Assembly (NCBI RefSeq): GCF_042434745.1
Contig: NZ_JBHLSS010000039.1
From: Azotobacter paspali
Lineage (GTDB): Bacteria > Pseudomonadota > Gammaproteobacteria > Pseudomonadales > Pseudomonadaceae
Length of the DNA: 64,000 bases
Strand: one strand, 5' to 3'
The position numbers and the translations under genes were made by a program. This document shows, piece after piece, positions 1 to 7,324 of the stretch. The first letter of the stretch is position 1; each line of letters opens with the position of its first letter. Below the pieces are notes generated by a model, which saw only the letters and a list, made by a program, of their open reading frames with translations, was not told the DNA's origin and ran no database searches.

Positions 1-326
1 TTCTGGTAGTTCATGCCGCAGCCCAGGTCGGCGATCACCTCGAACGTCCAGCCCTGGCGGGCGCAGTACAACTCCAGCACCTGCTTCTGGCGCTCCAGGT
101 CGCCCTTCTGGTCGTGGCTGGAAACGCGAGCGTAGGCCACCGTCCTGCGGCAGGCCTCGGCCTCCGAACGGAACAGCTCAGGCTTCAGTTTGGCGAGGTC
201 GTAGCGGCGATGGCCGCCTGCCGTGTGCTCGGCAACCAGTTTGCCCGATGCCTCCCAGCGGCGCAGCGTCGTGATCGACACGCCCAGCGCCTTGGCGGCT
301 TCACCAATGCTCACCAATCTATCCAT
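1..326 (-). CDS. tnpA: IS607-family serine recombinase TnpA, partial (runs off left edge)
   Basis: The visible 108 residues begin with a MerR-like helix-turn-helix (about residues 6-25, SIGEAAKALGVS then TTLRRWE) followed by the start of a small serine-recombinase domain with YARVSS at residues 65-70, where the nucleophilic serine lies. This order (HTH first, resolvase second) is the signature of IS607-type transposases, which move by a circular intermediate without terminal inverted repeats or a target duplication. The ATG at 326 opens directly on the HTH. The rest of the gene and any partner tnpB are beyond the window edge. It lies beside other mobile-element debris next to a tRNA gene. Whether it is intact cannot be judged here. 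Confidence 0.85.
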   Translation of the reverse strand, partial: MDRLVSIGEAAKALGVSITTLRRWEASGKLVAEHTAGGHRRYDLAKLKPELFRSEAEACRRTVAYARVSSHDQKGDLERQKQVLELYCARQGWTFEVIADLGCGMNYQ

Positions 327-362
327 ATTGGGTAGTATTGCACAGCTATGATGGTTTTTAAA

Positions 363-852
363 TCAAACTGTTAAAGCCCTCTTGCGAGCTGGAGTGATCA
401 GCCGCTTGCCGGCGTACTTGCATACGTTCTAGCCAAGAAAGTCGAAACCTTCGGAGCTAGGCGTTATGTGCGTCTTCTTCGCCGAGAGCTCCAGGCCCCG
501 CTCTTTCAGGAACGCCTCGATCGCCGGTCGTACCTGATGTTCCAAGAGAGCTTTCGAAGCGCCCGTGACGATGAAGTCATCGGCATGCCTTACGACATGG
601 ACCTTGAGGGCACATCTAAAAACTACCTGCGTGGTCACTGCTGCGTAAAAACAGGCTCAAAATGCTCATTTACAGCGCGTAAACTCCGCTTTTTCGCCTG
701 TTTTTGCCTTGCGCTGACTGCCTCGCCTACGTTTTTAGAAGTGCCCTTGAAGGGCCTTCGCCGGCGTTCTGTCGAAGCCACGCGGGTGAGAGCGGCCTGC
801 TCCAGTCCATCCAGAGTCCAGTTCGCGAGTATCGGCGAGATGATCCCCGCGC
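363..852 (-). pseudogene. group II intron reverse transcriptase/maturase remnant, split by a MITE-like element
   Basis: On the minus strand the reading runs GIISPILAN and TLDGLE, is interrupted by the element at 608-746, and resumes with VHVVRHADDFIVTG (the RT active site, HADD in place of the usual YADD), LKERGLELS and FDFLG. A TAG follows FDFLG at about 429, where intron RTs usually have a tryptophan or glutamine codon. The homologous reading then continues (KYAGKRLI) to a TGA at 363-365. The palm N-terminus, maturase and endonuclease regions are missing. At about 850 the RT reading abuts the C-terminal part of an IS110 transposase. This is clearly a dead fragment; the family call rests on motifs read by eye. 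Confidence 0.75.
608..746. mobile_element. 139-bp MITE-like element with terminal inverted repeats
   Basis: The ends are inverted repeats: GGGCACATCTAAAAAC on the left and the complement of GGGCACTTCTAAAAAC on the right, 15 of 16 matching. They are flanked by a TTGA direct repeat at 604-607 and 747-750. Removing the element and one TTGA restores a continuous reverse-transcriptase reading frame across the junction (PFKVHVV), so this is a precise insertion with a 4-bp target duplication. A second, inner palindrome pairs AAAAACAGGC with GCCTGTTTTT. It encodes nothing credible and would need a transposase supplied elsewhere. The family of the parent IS is not assigned. Confidence 0.8.
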
Positions 853-1686
853 ACCGCATCAGTAGCCGTCGCGGGCTCTTGTCACCGCGCTGGCTGATGC
901 CCAGCAGGTTGCTCCGACCACCCGTGCTGTATTGCCGTGGCGCCAAGCCGACCGAGGCGAAAGTCCCGGCTACAGCCGTACTGCTTGCCATCCCCAACCT
1001 GCGCCGACAACAAGCTCGCCGTGATCGGACCGATGCAGGGAATGGTCATCAGGCGACGCCCCAGGTCATCATCGGCCAACTGCTGGTTGGTCATTTCTTT
1101 GTCCAAATCCCTGATCTGCTCGTCCAGGTAACAGACGTGGCTATGCAAACGCATCAGCAATACGACCAGTCGGTGCGGCAGCTCGTGCTCGGCCAATGTT
1201 GTTGGCAAGCGCCTAATCAGCGAAAGCCCCTTGGGCAAGCTAACGCCGAACTCCAACAAGAAGCCATGGACCGGATTGACGGTTTTCGTACGGTCGCGCA
1301 CTAAGGAGTCGCGTATGCGGTGCGGCACCGATAACGTCTGTCNNNNNNNNNNNNNNNNNNNNNNNNNNNNNNNNNNNNNNNNNNNNNNNNNNNNNNNNNN
1401 NNNNNNNNNNNNNNNNNNNCGTTCTTGTTGCTCTTGACGAACGGACGGACAAACCGTGGCGCGATCAACTTCACCTCATGCCCGGTCGCGATCAGTTGGC
1501 GCGCAATGAAGTGAGCCCCGTACAGGCCTCCAGCGCCACGGTGCAGGCTGGCAGATTGCCCAGTAAACGCATCATCTGTAGGCGTGTCGCTTTTTTGTCG
1601 AAGACTTCCCGCCCCGCCTTGTCCTGCCCATGCAGATGGAAACTGTGCTTGCCAAGATCGATGCCTACCAGTGCGACTGTGCTCAT
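850..1686 (-). pseudogene. IS110-family transposase, frameshifted, truncated and gapped
   Basis: The minus strand starts at 1686 with an IS110-type N-terminus (VGIDLGKHSFHLHG, including the first acidic DEDD residue), continues after a one-base frame change at about 1520 (HFIARQLI, VRPFVKSNKN), enters a run of N, and resumes with the C-terminal transposase_20 region (MTIPCIGPITASLLSAQ). A second frame change near 960 leads into RQYSTGG, LLGISQRGDK and RRLL. The reading ends at about 850, where group II intron RT sequence begins. Full-length members have about 310-350 residues. The frame changes could be real decay or errors near an assembly gap in a repeated element. Confidence 0.75.
1343..1419. 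other. assembly gap (77 N)
   Basis: A run of 77 undetermined bases lies inside the IS110-family transposase remnant. Such gaps usually mark repeated sequence that could not be assembled, so the true gap length and the continuity of the flanks are uncertain. Confidence 0.99.
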
Positions 1687-1708
1687 GGCGATGGTCTGCG
1701 AAAATAAA

Positions 1709-1740
1709 ACACCCTGCGAAAGTTAGCTTTTGCAGGGTGT
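1709..1740. repeat. 32-bp palindrome just upstream of the IS110 transposase start
   Basis: ACACCCTGC pairs perfectly with GCAGGGTGT around a partly paired AAAG/CTTT core. It lies 22 bases upstream of the transposase ATG. It may belong to the outer end of the element or act as a hairpin that limits read-through into the transposase. The function is inference. Confidence 0.5.
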
Positions 1741-1827
1741 GGGGGTGACCATCTCATTAAAACCCTGCAATAGGCGGGGCTCGAAGGGGAATCTTGATGT
1801 GTTCGGGCGCGTTCGGAATCAGGGTGG

Positions 1828-1902
1828 TGGTGCCCCCTACTGGAGTCGAACCAGCATCTAGCCCTTAGGAGGGGCTTGTTCTATCCATTGAACTAAGGGG
1901 AC
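1828..1902 (-). tRNA. tRNA-Arg (CCT)
   Basis: The minus strand gives a 75-nt cloverleaf with acceptor GTCCCC, D arm TAGTTCAATGGATA, anticodon loop containing CCT, T-loop GGTTCGACTCC and an encoded CCA. It closely matches bacterial tRNA-Arg(CCT) (argW in E. coli), a frequent integration target. The mobile-element debris lies immediately on its 3' side. Confidence 0.95.
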
Positions 1903-2254
1903 TTGCCGAAAAAGCCATCGATTTTCACACCCCGCCTACGCGGGGATACTCTTGCCAAGCTTCCAATCAGTCGATCGACCAATGGCGATGAGGCGGTATT
2001 GTAGCCATGAAAGAGCCCTTTGTCATGCTTACAAAAACAGGAAGCGACAACGGAACAACAAGGTGTTCGCGCAGTCGATTCTTGGGCTCGTCTCACCGGA
2101 AATCCCGGCGTCAGTGGAGCGTGCAAATCAACTGCATGCGATTAATCGATTCAGATATTGAAAAGAGTGAACCACTTGGGCAAGACGATGTCATACCGAG
2201 AACACCCTTGCAAGCTAATTGCCAGCACTCTATAACAACTCACCGGTCGAAACT
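1903..2254. other. intergenic region upstream of amrZ
   Basis: No convincing gene is seen. There is a short palindrome (CCCCGCCTACGCGGGG, about 1930-1945), and the DNA is less GC-rich than its neighbours. It probably carries the amrZ promoter, but I could not identify a clear sigma-70 or AlgT/sigma-22 match. Confidence 0.5.
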
Positions 2255-2593
2255 ATGCAACCTATGAAACAGGCAATCTACTCTAGCCGTACAGCTGACA
2301 AATTCGTCGTTCGTCTACCCGATGGCATGCGTGAACGCATCGCGGATGTAGCACGCAGCCATCACCGCAGCATGAACTCGGAAATCATTGCACGTCTGGA
2401 GCAAAGCCTACTTCAGGAAGACGCCCTGGGCGACGACCTGAGTCTGCGCCTGGACAGCCCCGAGCTCTCCCTGCACGAACGGGAACTGTTGCAGCGTTTC
2501 CGGCAACTGACCCGACGCCAGCAGAACGCCCTGGTTGCCCTCATTGCGCAGGATAGCGAGCTCGCGACCGAAGGCGCGACCACCGAGCAGTAA
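2255..2593 (+). CDS. amrZ: AmrZ/AlgZ ribbon-helix-helix transcription factor
   Basis: This 112-residue protein matches Pseudomonas AmrZ almost throughout: an N-terminal arm with YSSRTADKFVVRLPDGM, the ribbon-helix-helix core (MRERIADVARSHHRSMNSEIIARLE, about residues 24-48) and the tetramerisation tail (LSLHERELLQRF, RRQQNALVALI). In Pseudomonas AmrZ binds DNA as a multimer and controls alginate synthesis, motility and c-di-GMP genes; in Azotobacter alginate is also needed for cyst formation. The start at 2255 (MQPMKQ) is preferred over an in-frame codon at 2219 because it matches the known N-terminus. It stands alone, with hairpins after the stop. Confidence 0.93.
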   Translation: MQPMKQAIYSSRTADKFVVRLPDGMRERIADVARSHHRSMNSEIIARLEQSLLQEDALGDDLSLRLDSPELSLHERELLQRFRQLTRRQQNALVALIAQDSELATEGATTEQ

Positions 2594-2660
2594 CCGCATG
2601 AGCGACATGCACCGCCTTCAGCCAGAGATTTTGGCTGAAGCGCCAAAAACCGATGCGGAG

Positions 2661-2690
2661 AACAGGCCTATGCCCATAGGCCTGTTTCTC
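2661..2690 (+). terminator. hairpin terminator downstream of amrZ
   Basis: AACAGGCCTATG pairs with CATAGGCCTGTT around a short loop and is followed by TTCTC. A second hairpin (CTTCAGCCA/TGGCTGAAG, about 2616-2640) lies just before it. The T tract is short, so efficiency is uncertain. Confidence 0.55.
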
Positions 2691-2859
2691 AAGTAGAGGT
2701 CGTGCGCGCCCGCCGTACAGCGATTCGATTAGCGCACTCGATACACCTTCTATTGTCATCCAACCCACGAAGCCCGTCATCTTTGAAATTATCCGTCCAT
2801 CCGGGTTCAGACAGCCGGGGACGCATGCCCCCTCCTCCCGCACCGTCAGGAGTACCCGC

Positions 2860-4302
2860 TCAAAGCAGGAACAGGGTGGCCAGCCCCAGGAAAATGAAGA
2901 AACCGCCACTGTCTGTCATGGCCGTGATCATCACACTGGCCCCCATGGCCGGATCGCGCCCGAGCTTGGCCAGCGTCATGGGAATCAGCACTCCCATCAA
3001 AGCGGCCATCAACAAATTCAGGGTCATTGCGCCCGTCATCACCGCAGCCAGTGACCAGCTTCCGTAAAGAACGCCCGCTACCACACCGATCACTCCACCC
3101 CAGACCAAGCCGTTGATCAGTCCCACACCAAGCTCCTTGACCAGCAGGCGCGCCGTGTTTGCCGTATTGATCTGGCCTAGCGCCATGGCACGAACGATCA
3201 TAGTGATCGTCTGATTGCCGGAATTGCCACCGATGCCCGCGACGATCGGCATCAGCGCCGCCAAGGCCACCAGTTTCTCGATGGAGTCCTCGAACAAGCC
3301 GATCACGCGCGAGGCCACGAAGGCAGTCACCAGATTCAGCGCGAGCCACGCCCAGCGATTGCCGACCGACTTCCACACAGAGGCGAAGATATCCTCCTCC
3401 TCGCGCAAGCCGGCCATGTTCAGCACTTCGCTCTCGCCTTCCTCGCGGATCAGGTCGACCATGGCATCGATGGTCAAGCGGCCGATCAGCTTGCCATTCC
3501 GCTCCACCACGGGCGCGGAAACCAGATCGTAGCGTTCGAAAGCCTGAGCGGCATCATAGGCGTCCTCGTCGGGATGGAAACGCACGGGATCAAGCGCCAT
3601 GACTTCGGAGACCTGCCGCTCCGGATCGCTGACCAGCAGACGCTTGAGCGGCAGTACGCCTTTCAGCACGCCATTGTAATTCACCACGAACAGCTTGTCG
3701 GTGTGTCCAGGCAGTTCCTTCAAGCGCCGCAGATAGCGTAATACCACTTCCAGGCTGACGTCTTCGCGGATGGTGACCATCTCGAAATCCATCAGCGCGC
3801 CAACCCGATCCTCCTCATAGGAGAGCGCCGAACGCACCCTCTCACGCTGCTGGGCATCGAGGGACTCCATCAGTTCGTGGACCACATCCCGCGGCAATTC
3901 GTGGGCGAGGTCCGCAAGCTCGTCGGCGCCCAACTCCTTGGCAGCGGCAATCAACTCCTGATCGTCCATATCGGCGATCAGGGATTCGCGGACAGCGTCC
4001 GATACTTCGAGGAGAATGTCGCCGTCGCGCTCGGCCTTGACCAACTGCCAGACACTCAGGCGGTCATCAAGGGGAAGAGCTTCGAGGATATAAGCGATGT
4101 CTGCGGGATGAAGCTCGTCGAGCTTGCGCTGCAACTCTGCGAGATTCTGCCGATGCACCAGATTCTCGACCAGATCATGGTGCGCCCCTTCCTGACGACG
4201 CGTCAGGTATTCGACCAGCTTGTGCCGGTGCAGCAGCTCCACAACTTGAGCAAGACGCTCCTGCAGGCTTTCCTGCTGTTTTTTGGCTTCAACTTCGGTC
4301 AT
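2860..4302 (-). CDS. mgtE: magnesium transporter MgtE
   Basis: The 480-residue length and domain order are those of MgtE: an N-terminal helical MgtE_N domain (about 35-140, LDELHPADIAYILEAL), a pair of CBS domains (about 140-270) that sense cytosolic Mg2+, a connecting helix, and a five-helix membrane domain (about 290-480) with the family motif GNSGNQ and the run MVRAMALGQI. MgtE is a homodimeric inner-membrane Mg2+ channel gated shut by Mg2+ on the cytosolic domains. It is transcribed alone on the minus strand. No riboswitch-like leader is evident upstream. Confidence 0.95.
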   Translation of the reverse strand: MTEVEAKKQQESLQERLAQVVELLHRHKLVEYLTRRQEGAHHDLVENLVHRQNLAELQRKLDELHPADIAYILEALPLDDRLSVWQLVKAERDGDILLEVSDAVRESLIADMDDQELIAAAKELGADELADLAHELPRDVVHELMESLDAQQRERVRSALSYEEDRVGALMDFEMVTIREDVSLEVVLRYLRRLKELPGHTDKLFVVNYNGVLKGVLPLKRLLVSDPERQVSEVMALDPVRFHPDEDAYDAAQAFERYDLVSAPVVERNGKLIGRLTIDAMVDLIREEGESEVLNMAGLREEEDIFASVWKSVGNRWAWLALNLVTAFVASRVIGLFEDSIEKLVALAALMPIVAGIGGNSGNQTITMIVRAMALGQINTANTARLLVKELGVGLINGLVWGGVIGVVAGVLYGSWSLAAVMTGAMTLNLLMAALMGVLIPMTLAKLGRDPAMGASVMITAMTDSGGFFIFLGLATLFLL

Positions 4303-4610
4303 GGCAAGCTCCGCCCCCAGCAGCGGAACGCGCCAAGGGCATCAATCAGTCAATGCACGATTGCACGGATCTGTTTTGAAATGACTACTGGGTAAGTCCA
4401 TGGTGGATTTCCACGAGCCCCGGCGGGACTGACGAGCGCAATGATAACACTGACCGACAGCTTTGCACTCGTCAGAATGCCGGTCAGAACAAGTGCTTGC
4501 GATGCGAACCTACGCTCACTCCTCACCGCATGGTCACGATAGAGAGACTTAGGACACATCCGCCTCCATCGGCAGGCGCTAGCCTGATCCCTACACCGAG
4601 GAGGACACCC
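4303..4610. other. divergent intergenic region between mgtE and the exported protein gene
   Basis: This region must hold the promoters of mgtE (minus) and the plus-strand gene at 4611. The only clear signal is a strong GAGGAGG ribosome-binding site at 4599-4605. Nothing else is recognised. Confidence 0.5.
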
Positions 4611-5114
4611 ATGCACGGATCGCCGATACGGGCTTCGACAACCGCATTCCTGCTCTGCTCTTCGCTGCAACTCGCCGCTTCGCCCATCTATCGTTGCGCA
4701 GCTCCAGGTGGGCACATCACCTTCAGTCACCACGGCTGTCCGGCGGAGCAGCAGCAACAACTGCAGAATGCCTCCCCCCTTCCCGGCAGCAGCCCAACGC
4801 CCATCGCAATCCCATCTGCAAAACGTACACCTCGCACGGTGCGACAGGACAACACCTGGGAGCCAACCATAGTCGGCCAGCAAGACGACGGCTGTGGCAA
4901 CCGCATCACGGGACGAGAACGCCGCGAAGCGATGCTCAAAAAGCAGGTGCATTTGGGCATGCCCCGTGCGGACGTAGAAAGTGCCTTCGGAAAACCGGAC
5001 AGGATTTCCAGCCGTAACGGTCGAACCAGTTACCATTACCGTGACAACGACGGCAACACGCGACAGATCGACTTCGACGAATATGGCTGCGTCAGCATGA
5101 AGAGCCGGAAATGA
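4611..5114 (+). CDS. exported DUF4124-like protein with an OmlA/SmpA-like C-terminus
   Basis: The 167-residue product begins with a signal peptide (hydrophobic run TAFLLCSSLQLAAS). Next comes a short DUF4124-like segment with IYRC and ITFSHHGCP, then a low-complexity Gln/Pro linker, and a C-terminal part (RADVESAFGKPD, YHYRDNDGNTRQIDFDEYGCV) resembling the small beta-rich OmlA/SmpA fold. The ATG at 4611 is chosen for the GAGGAGG site 5 bases upstream and because the signal peptide starts there. It probably acts in the periplasm or envelope; no specific function can be given. Paired cysteines suggest disulfides. It ends at a hairpin shared with the tRNA-Arg unit. Confidence 0.75.
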   Translation: MHGSPIRASTTAFLLCSSLQLAASPIYRCAAPGGHITFSHHGCPAEQQQQLQNASPLPGSSPTPIAIPSAKRTPRTVRQDNTWEPTIVGQQDDGCGNRITGRERREAMLKKQVHLGMPRADVESAFGKPDRISSRNGRTSYHYRDNDGNTRQIDFDEYGCVSMKSRK

Positions 5115-5140
5115 AAAAGGGCCTGCATCGCTGCAGGCCC
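5113..5140 (-). terminator. bidirectional terminator between the exported protein gene and tRNA-Arg
   Basis: A 9-bp GGGCCTGCA/TGCAGGCCC stem with a TCGC loop is followed, read on the minus strand, by five T. It terminates the minus-strand tRNA-Arg transcript and can also serve the convergent plus-strand gene, whose stop codon it overlaps. Confidence 0.8.
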
Positions 5141-5148
5141 TTCCAGTA

Positions 5149-5225
5149 TGGCGCACTCAGGAGGATTCGAACCTCCGACCGCCCGGTTCGTAGCCGGGTA
5201 CTCTATCCAGCTGAGCTATGAGTGC
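5149..5225 (-). tRNA. tRNA-Arg (ACG), copy 1
   Basis: A 77-nt cloverleaf on the minus strand: acceptor GCACTCA, D arm AGCTCAGCTGGATAGAG, anticodon stem-loop CCCGGCTACGAACCGGG (anticodon ACG, read as ICG), T arm GGAGGTTCGAATCCTCC, and an encoded CCA. It is identical to the second copy at 5291-5367. Confidence 0.97.
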
Positions 5226-5290
5226 ATAGCGTGCTTTATTGCGCCAGATCACCCCTGGCTTGAACCCACCTCTCGGCATGGCTCGTGTAA

Positions 5291-5367
5291 TGGCGCACTC
5301 AGGAGGATTCGAACCTCCGACCGCCCGGTTCGTAGCCGGGTACTCTATCCAGCTGAGCTATGAGTGC
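5291..5367 (-). tRNA. tRNA-Arg (ACG), copy 2
   Basis: Identical over all 77 bases to the copy at 5149-5225 and separated from it by 65 bases. The two are in the same orientation and probably co-transcribed. Tandem copies raise the dose of the tRNA reading the common CGU/CGC codons. Confidence 0.97.
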
Positions 5368-5474
5368 GTCGAGCGTGCGCATTATAGTGCCATCGAGCTT
5401 GTGTTCAAGCTGTAATCCGACCGACCAACGATCAACCGAACACAGCGAGACGATCTGCCTCTATAACGCTTGAA

Positions 5475-5565
5475 TGGCGGAGGAGGGGGGATTCGAACCC
5501 CCGACACCCTTTTGAGGTGTACTCCCTTAGCAGGGGAGCGCCTTCGGCCTCTCGGCCACCCCTCC
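5475..5565 (-). tRNA. tRNA-Ser (GCT)
   Basis: A 91-nt class II tRNA on the minus strand with a long variable arm, acceptor GGAGGGGTGGCC, anticodon loop CTGCTAA (GCT), T arm GGGGGTTCGAATCCCCC, and an encoded CCA. It sits directly downstream of rsmA in the same orientation, as in Pseudomonas genomes. Confidence 0.97.
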
Positions 5566-5626
5566 GCAACACGGGGCGAATCATACCCACCTTTGCCCCG
5601 TTTGCAAAGCCAAAAATTGAGAAAAA

Positions 5627-5812
5627 TTAGTGGCTTGGCTCTTGATCTTTTTCTTTCTGAATGCGCTGGTAGATTTCTTCGCGGTGAACGGCGACCTCTT
5701 TTGGTGCATTGACGCCAATGCGAACCTGATTACCCTTCACGCCCAACACGGTGACTGTCACATCATCACCCACCATGAGGGTCTCTCCGACCCGACGAGT
5801 CAGAATCAGCAT
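5627..5812 (-). CDS. rsmA: carbon storage regulator CsrA/RsmA
   Basis: The 61-residue protein starts MLILTRRVGETLMVGDD and has the GVNAPKEVAVHREEIYQRI segment with the RNA-contacting arginine and the C-terminal helix. It is a homodimeric RNA-binding protein that binds GGA motifs near ribosome-binding sites and represses or stabilises mRNAs. In Pseudomonas it works under the Gac/Rsm cascade, and in Azotobacter it affects alginate and PHB synthesis. Its position between lysC and tRNA-Ser is conserved in this family. Confidence 0.97.
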   Translation of the reverse strand: MLILTRRVGETLMVGDDVTVTVLGVKGNQVRIGVNAPKEVAVHREEIYQRIQKEKDQEPSH

Positions 5813-5994
5813 TCCTTTCTCCTTTTAGGGAAGTCAACAGGACAACAGTCTGCAAAAATGAAAATGGCATTATTCCCACTCTACCTTGAGGAATATACAC
5901 CCAAGTATTGACCAGGGCTGGCGAAAGGAAAGCCCACCGCCCCCTGGCAAAACGATGAAGACGCGGCATGGCTGCACCTTCATCGATCACTCGC

Positions 5995-7230
5995 TCACTC
6001 GCCCTGGCGGGCGGGAGCATCCAGTTCGAAAGCGGTGTGCAGGGCACGAACCGCCAGTTCCAGATATTTTTCCTCGATGACCACGGAAACCTTGATTTCC
6101 GAAGTCGAAATCATCTGGATATTGATCCCTTCCTTGGCTAGAGCTCCGAACATGCGGCTGGCAACTCCGGCATGGGAGCGCATGCCGACCCCGACGATGG
6201 AAACCTTGGCAATATCGGTGTCGCCAATGACTTCGCGCGCGCCGATTTCGCGCGCGGTATTTTCCAGCACGCGCATGGCGTTCAGATAATCGTTGCGATG
6301 TACGGTGAAAGTGAAATCGGTAGTGTTGTCGTGCGCAATGTTCTGCACGATCATGTCCACTTCAATATTGGCTTCGCTGATCGGGCCGAGGATCTTGAAC
6401 GCCACGCCGGGATTGTCGGGCACGCCGCGAATGGTCAGCTTGGCTTCGTCGCGATTGAAGGCGATGCCGGAAATGATCGGCTGTTCCATGGATTCCTCTT
6501 CATCAATGGTAATGAGGGTGCCCGGCCCCTCCTGGAAGCTATGCAGCACACGCAGCGGGACATTGTATTTGCCCGCGAACTCCACCGAACGGATCTGCAG
6601 TACCTTGGAGCCCAGGCTGGCCATTTCTAGCATTTCCTCGAAGGTGATCTTATCCAGGCGCCGGGCCTTGGGCACCACCCGCGGATCGGTGGTATAGACA
6701 CCGTCGACATCGGTATAGATCTGACATTCGTCGGCCTTCAGGGCCGCGGCCAAAGCCACCCCGGTGGTATCGGAACCGCCGCGCCCGAGCGTGGTGATGT
6801 TGCCGTGCTCGTCGACCCCCTGGAAACCGGCAACCACCACCACACGACCGGCCTTGAGATCGGTACGCAGTTTCCGGTCATCGATCTGCAGGATACGGGC
6901 CTTGGTGAAGGAACTGTCGGTAAGGATGCGAACCTGATTACCGGTGTAGGACACCGCCGGCACGCCGCGCTTAATCAGCGCCATGGCCAGCAGGGCAATG
7001 GTCACCTGTTCGCCGGTCGACACCATCATATCCAGCTCGCGCGGCACGGGCTGCTCGCTGATCTGCTTGGCCAGATCGATCAGGCGATTGGTTTCGCCGC
7101 TCATGGCGGAAACCACGACCACGATGTCGTCACCATTGTCGCGGAACTTCTTGACCTTCTCGGCTACCTGCTCGATCCGCTCGATGGAGCCTACAGAAGT
7201 GCCCCCGAATTTCTGTACGATCAACGCCAT
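5995..7230 (-). CDS. lysC: aspartate kinase
   Basis: The 411-residue protein starts MALIVQKFGGTSVG, the amino-acid-kinase signature, and has GRGGSDTTGVALAAAL and a C-terminal pair of ACT domains (about 265-411) for feedback inhibition by lysine and threonine. It phosphorylates aspartate as the first step to lysine, methionine, threonine and diaminopimelate. The ATG at 7230 is preferred over an in-frame GTG at 7242 because AGGTGG lies 8 bases upstream and the family N-terminus starts there. It lies between alaS and rsmA, all on the minus strand, as in Pseudomonas. Confidence 0.96.
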   Translation of the reverse strand: MALIVQKFGGTSVGSIERIEQVAEKVKKFRDNGDDIVVVVSAMSGETNRLIDLAKQISEQPVPRELDMMVSTGEQVTIALLAMALIKRGVPAVSYTGNQVRILTDSSFTKARILQIDDRKLRTDLKAGRVVVVAGFQGVDEHGNITTLGRGGSDTTGVALAAALKADECQIYTDVDGVYTTDPRVVPKARRLDKITFEEMLEMASLGSKVLQIRSVEFAGKYNVPLRVLHSFQEGPGTLITIDEEESMEQPIISGIAFNRDEAKLTIRGVPDNPGVAFKILGPISEANIEVDMIVQNIAHDNTTDFTFTVHRNDYLNAMRVLENTAREIGAREVIGDTDIAKVSIVGVGMRSHAGVASRMFGALAKEGINIQMISTSEIKVSVVIEEKYLELAVRALHTAFELDAPARQGE

Positions 7231-7324
7231 TTGAAAAGCCACCTAAGCCCGTGAAGGGCGCCATTAAACATTTCAAGCACGCCGACTGCCAGGGCCGGCG
7301 CTGCCCGAGATCGGGAGACTGCCA

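Noticed and set aside
604..750. CRISPR-like repeats
   Set aside because: Only one inverted repeat pair, no spaced direct repeats; no CRISPR array was seen anywhere in the window.
1828..1902. Integrative-element attachment site at tRNA-Arg(CCT)
   Set aside because: No direct repeat of the tRNA 3' end and no tyrosine integrase were found in the adjacent sequence.
2170..2197. Possible AlgT/sigma-22 promoter upstream of amrZ (GAACCA, 16 bases, TCATA)
   Set aside because: Both hexamers deviate from GAACTT and TCTGA; too weak to call.
4350..5156. 268-codon minus-strand frame over the DUF4124-like gene
   Set aside because: The opposite frame has a strong ribosome-binding site, a signal peptide and family motifs; the minus frame does not.
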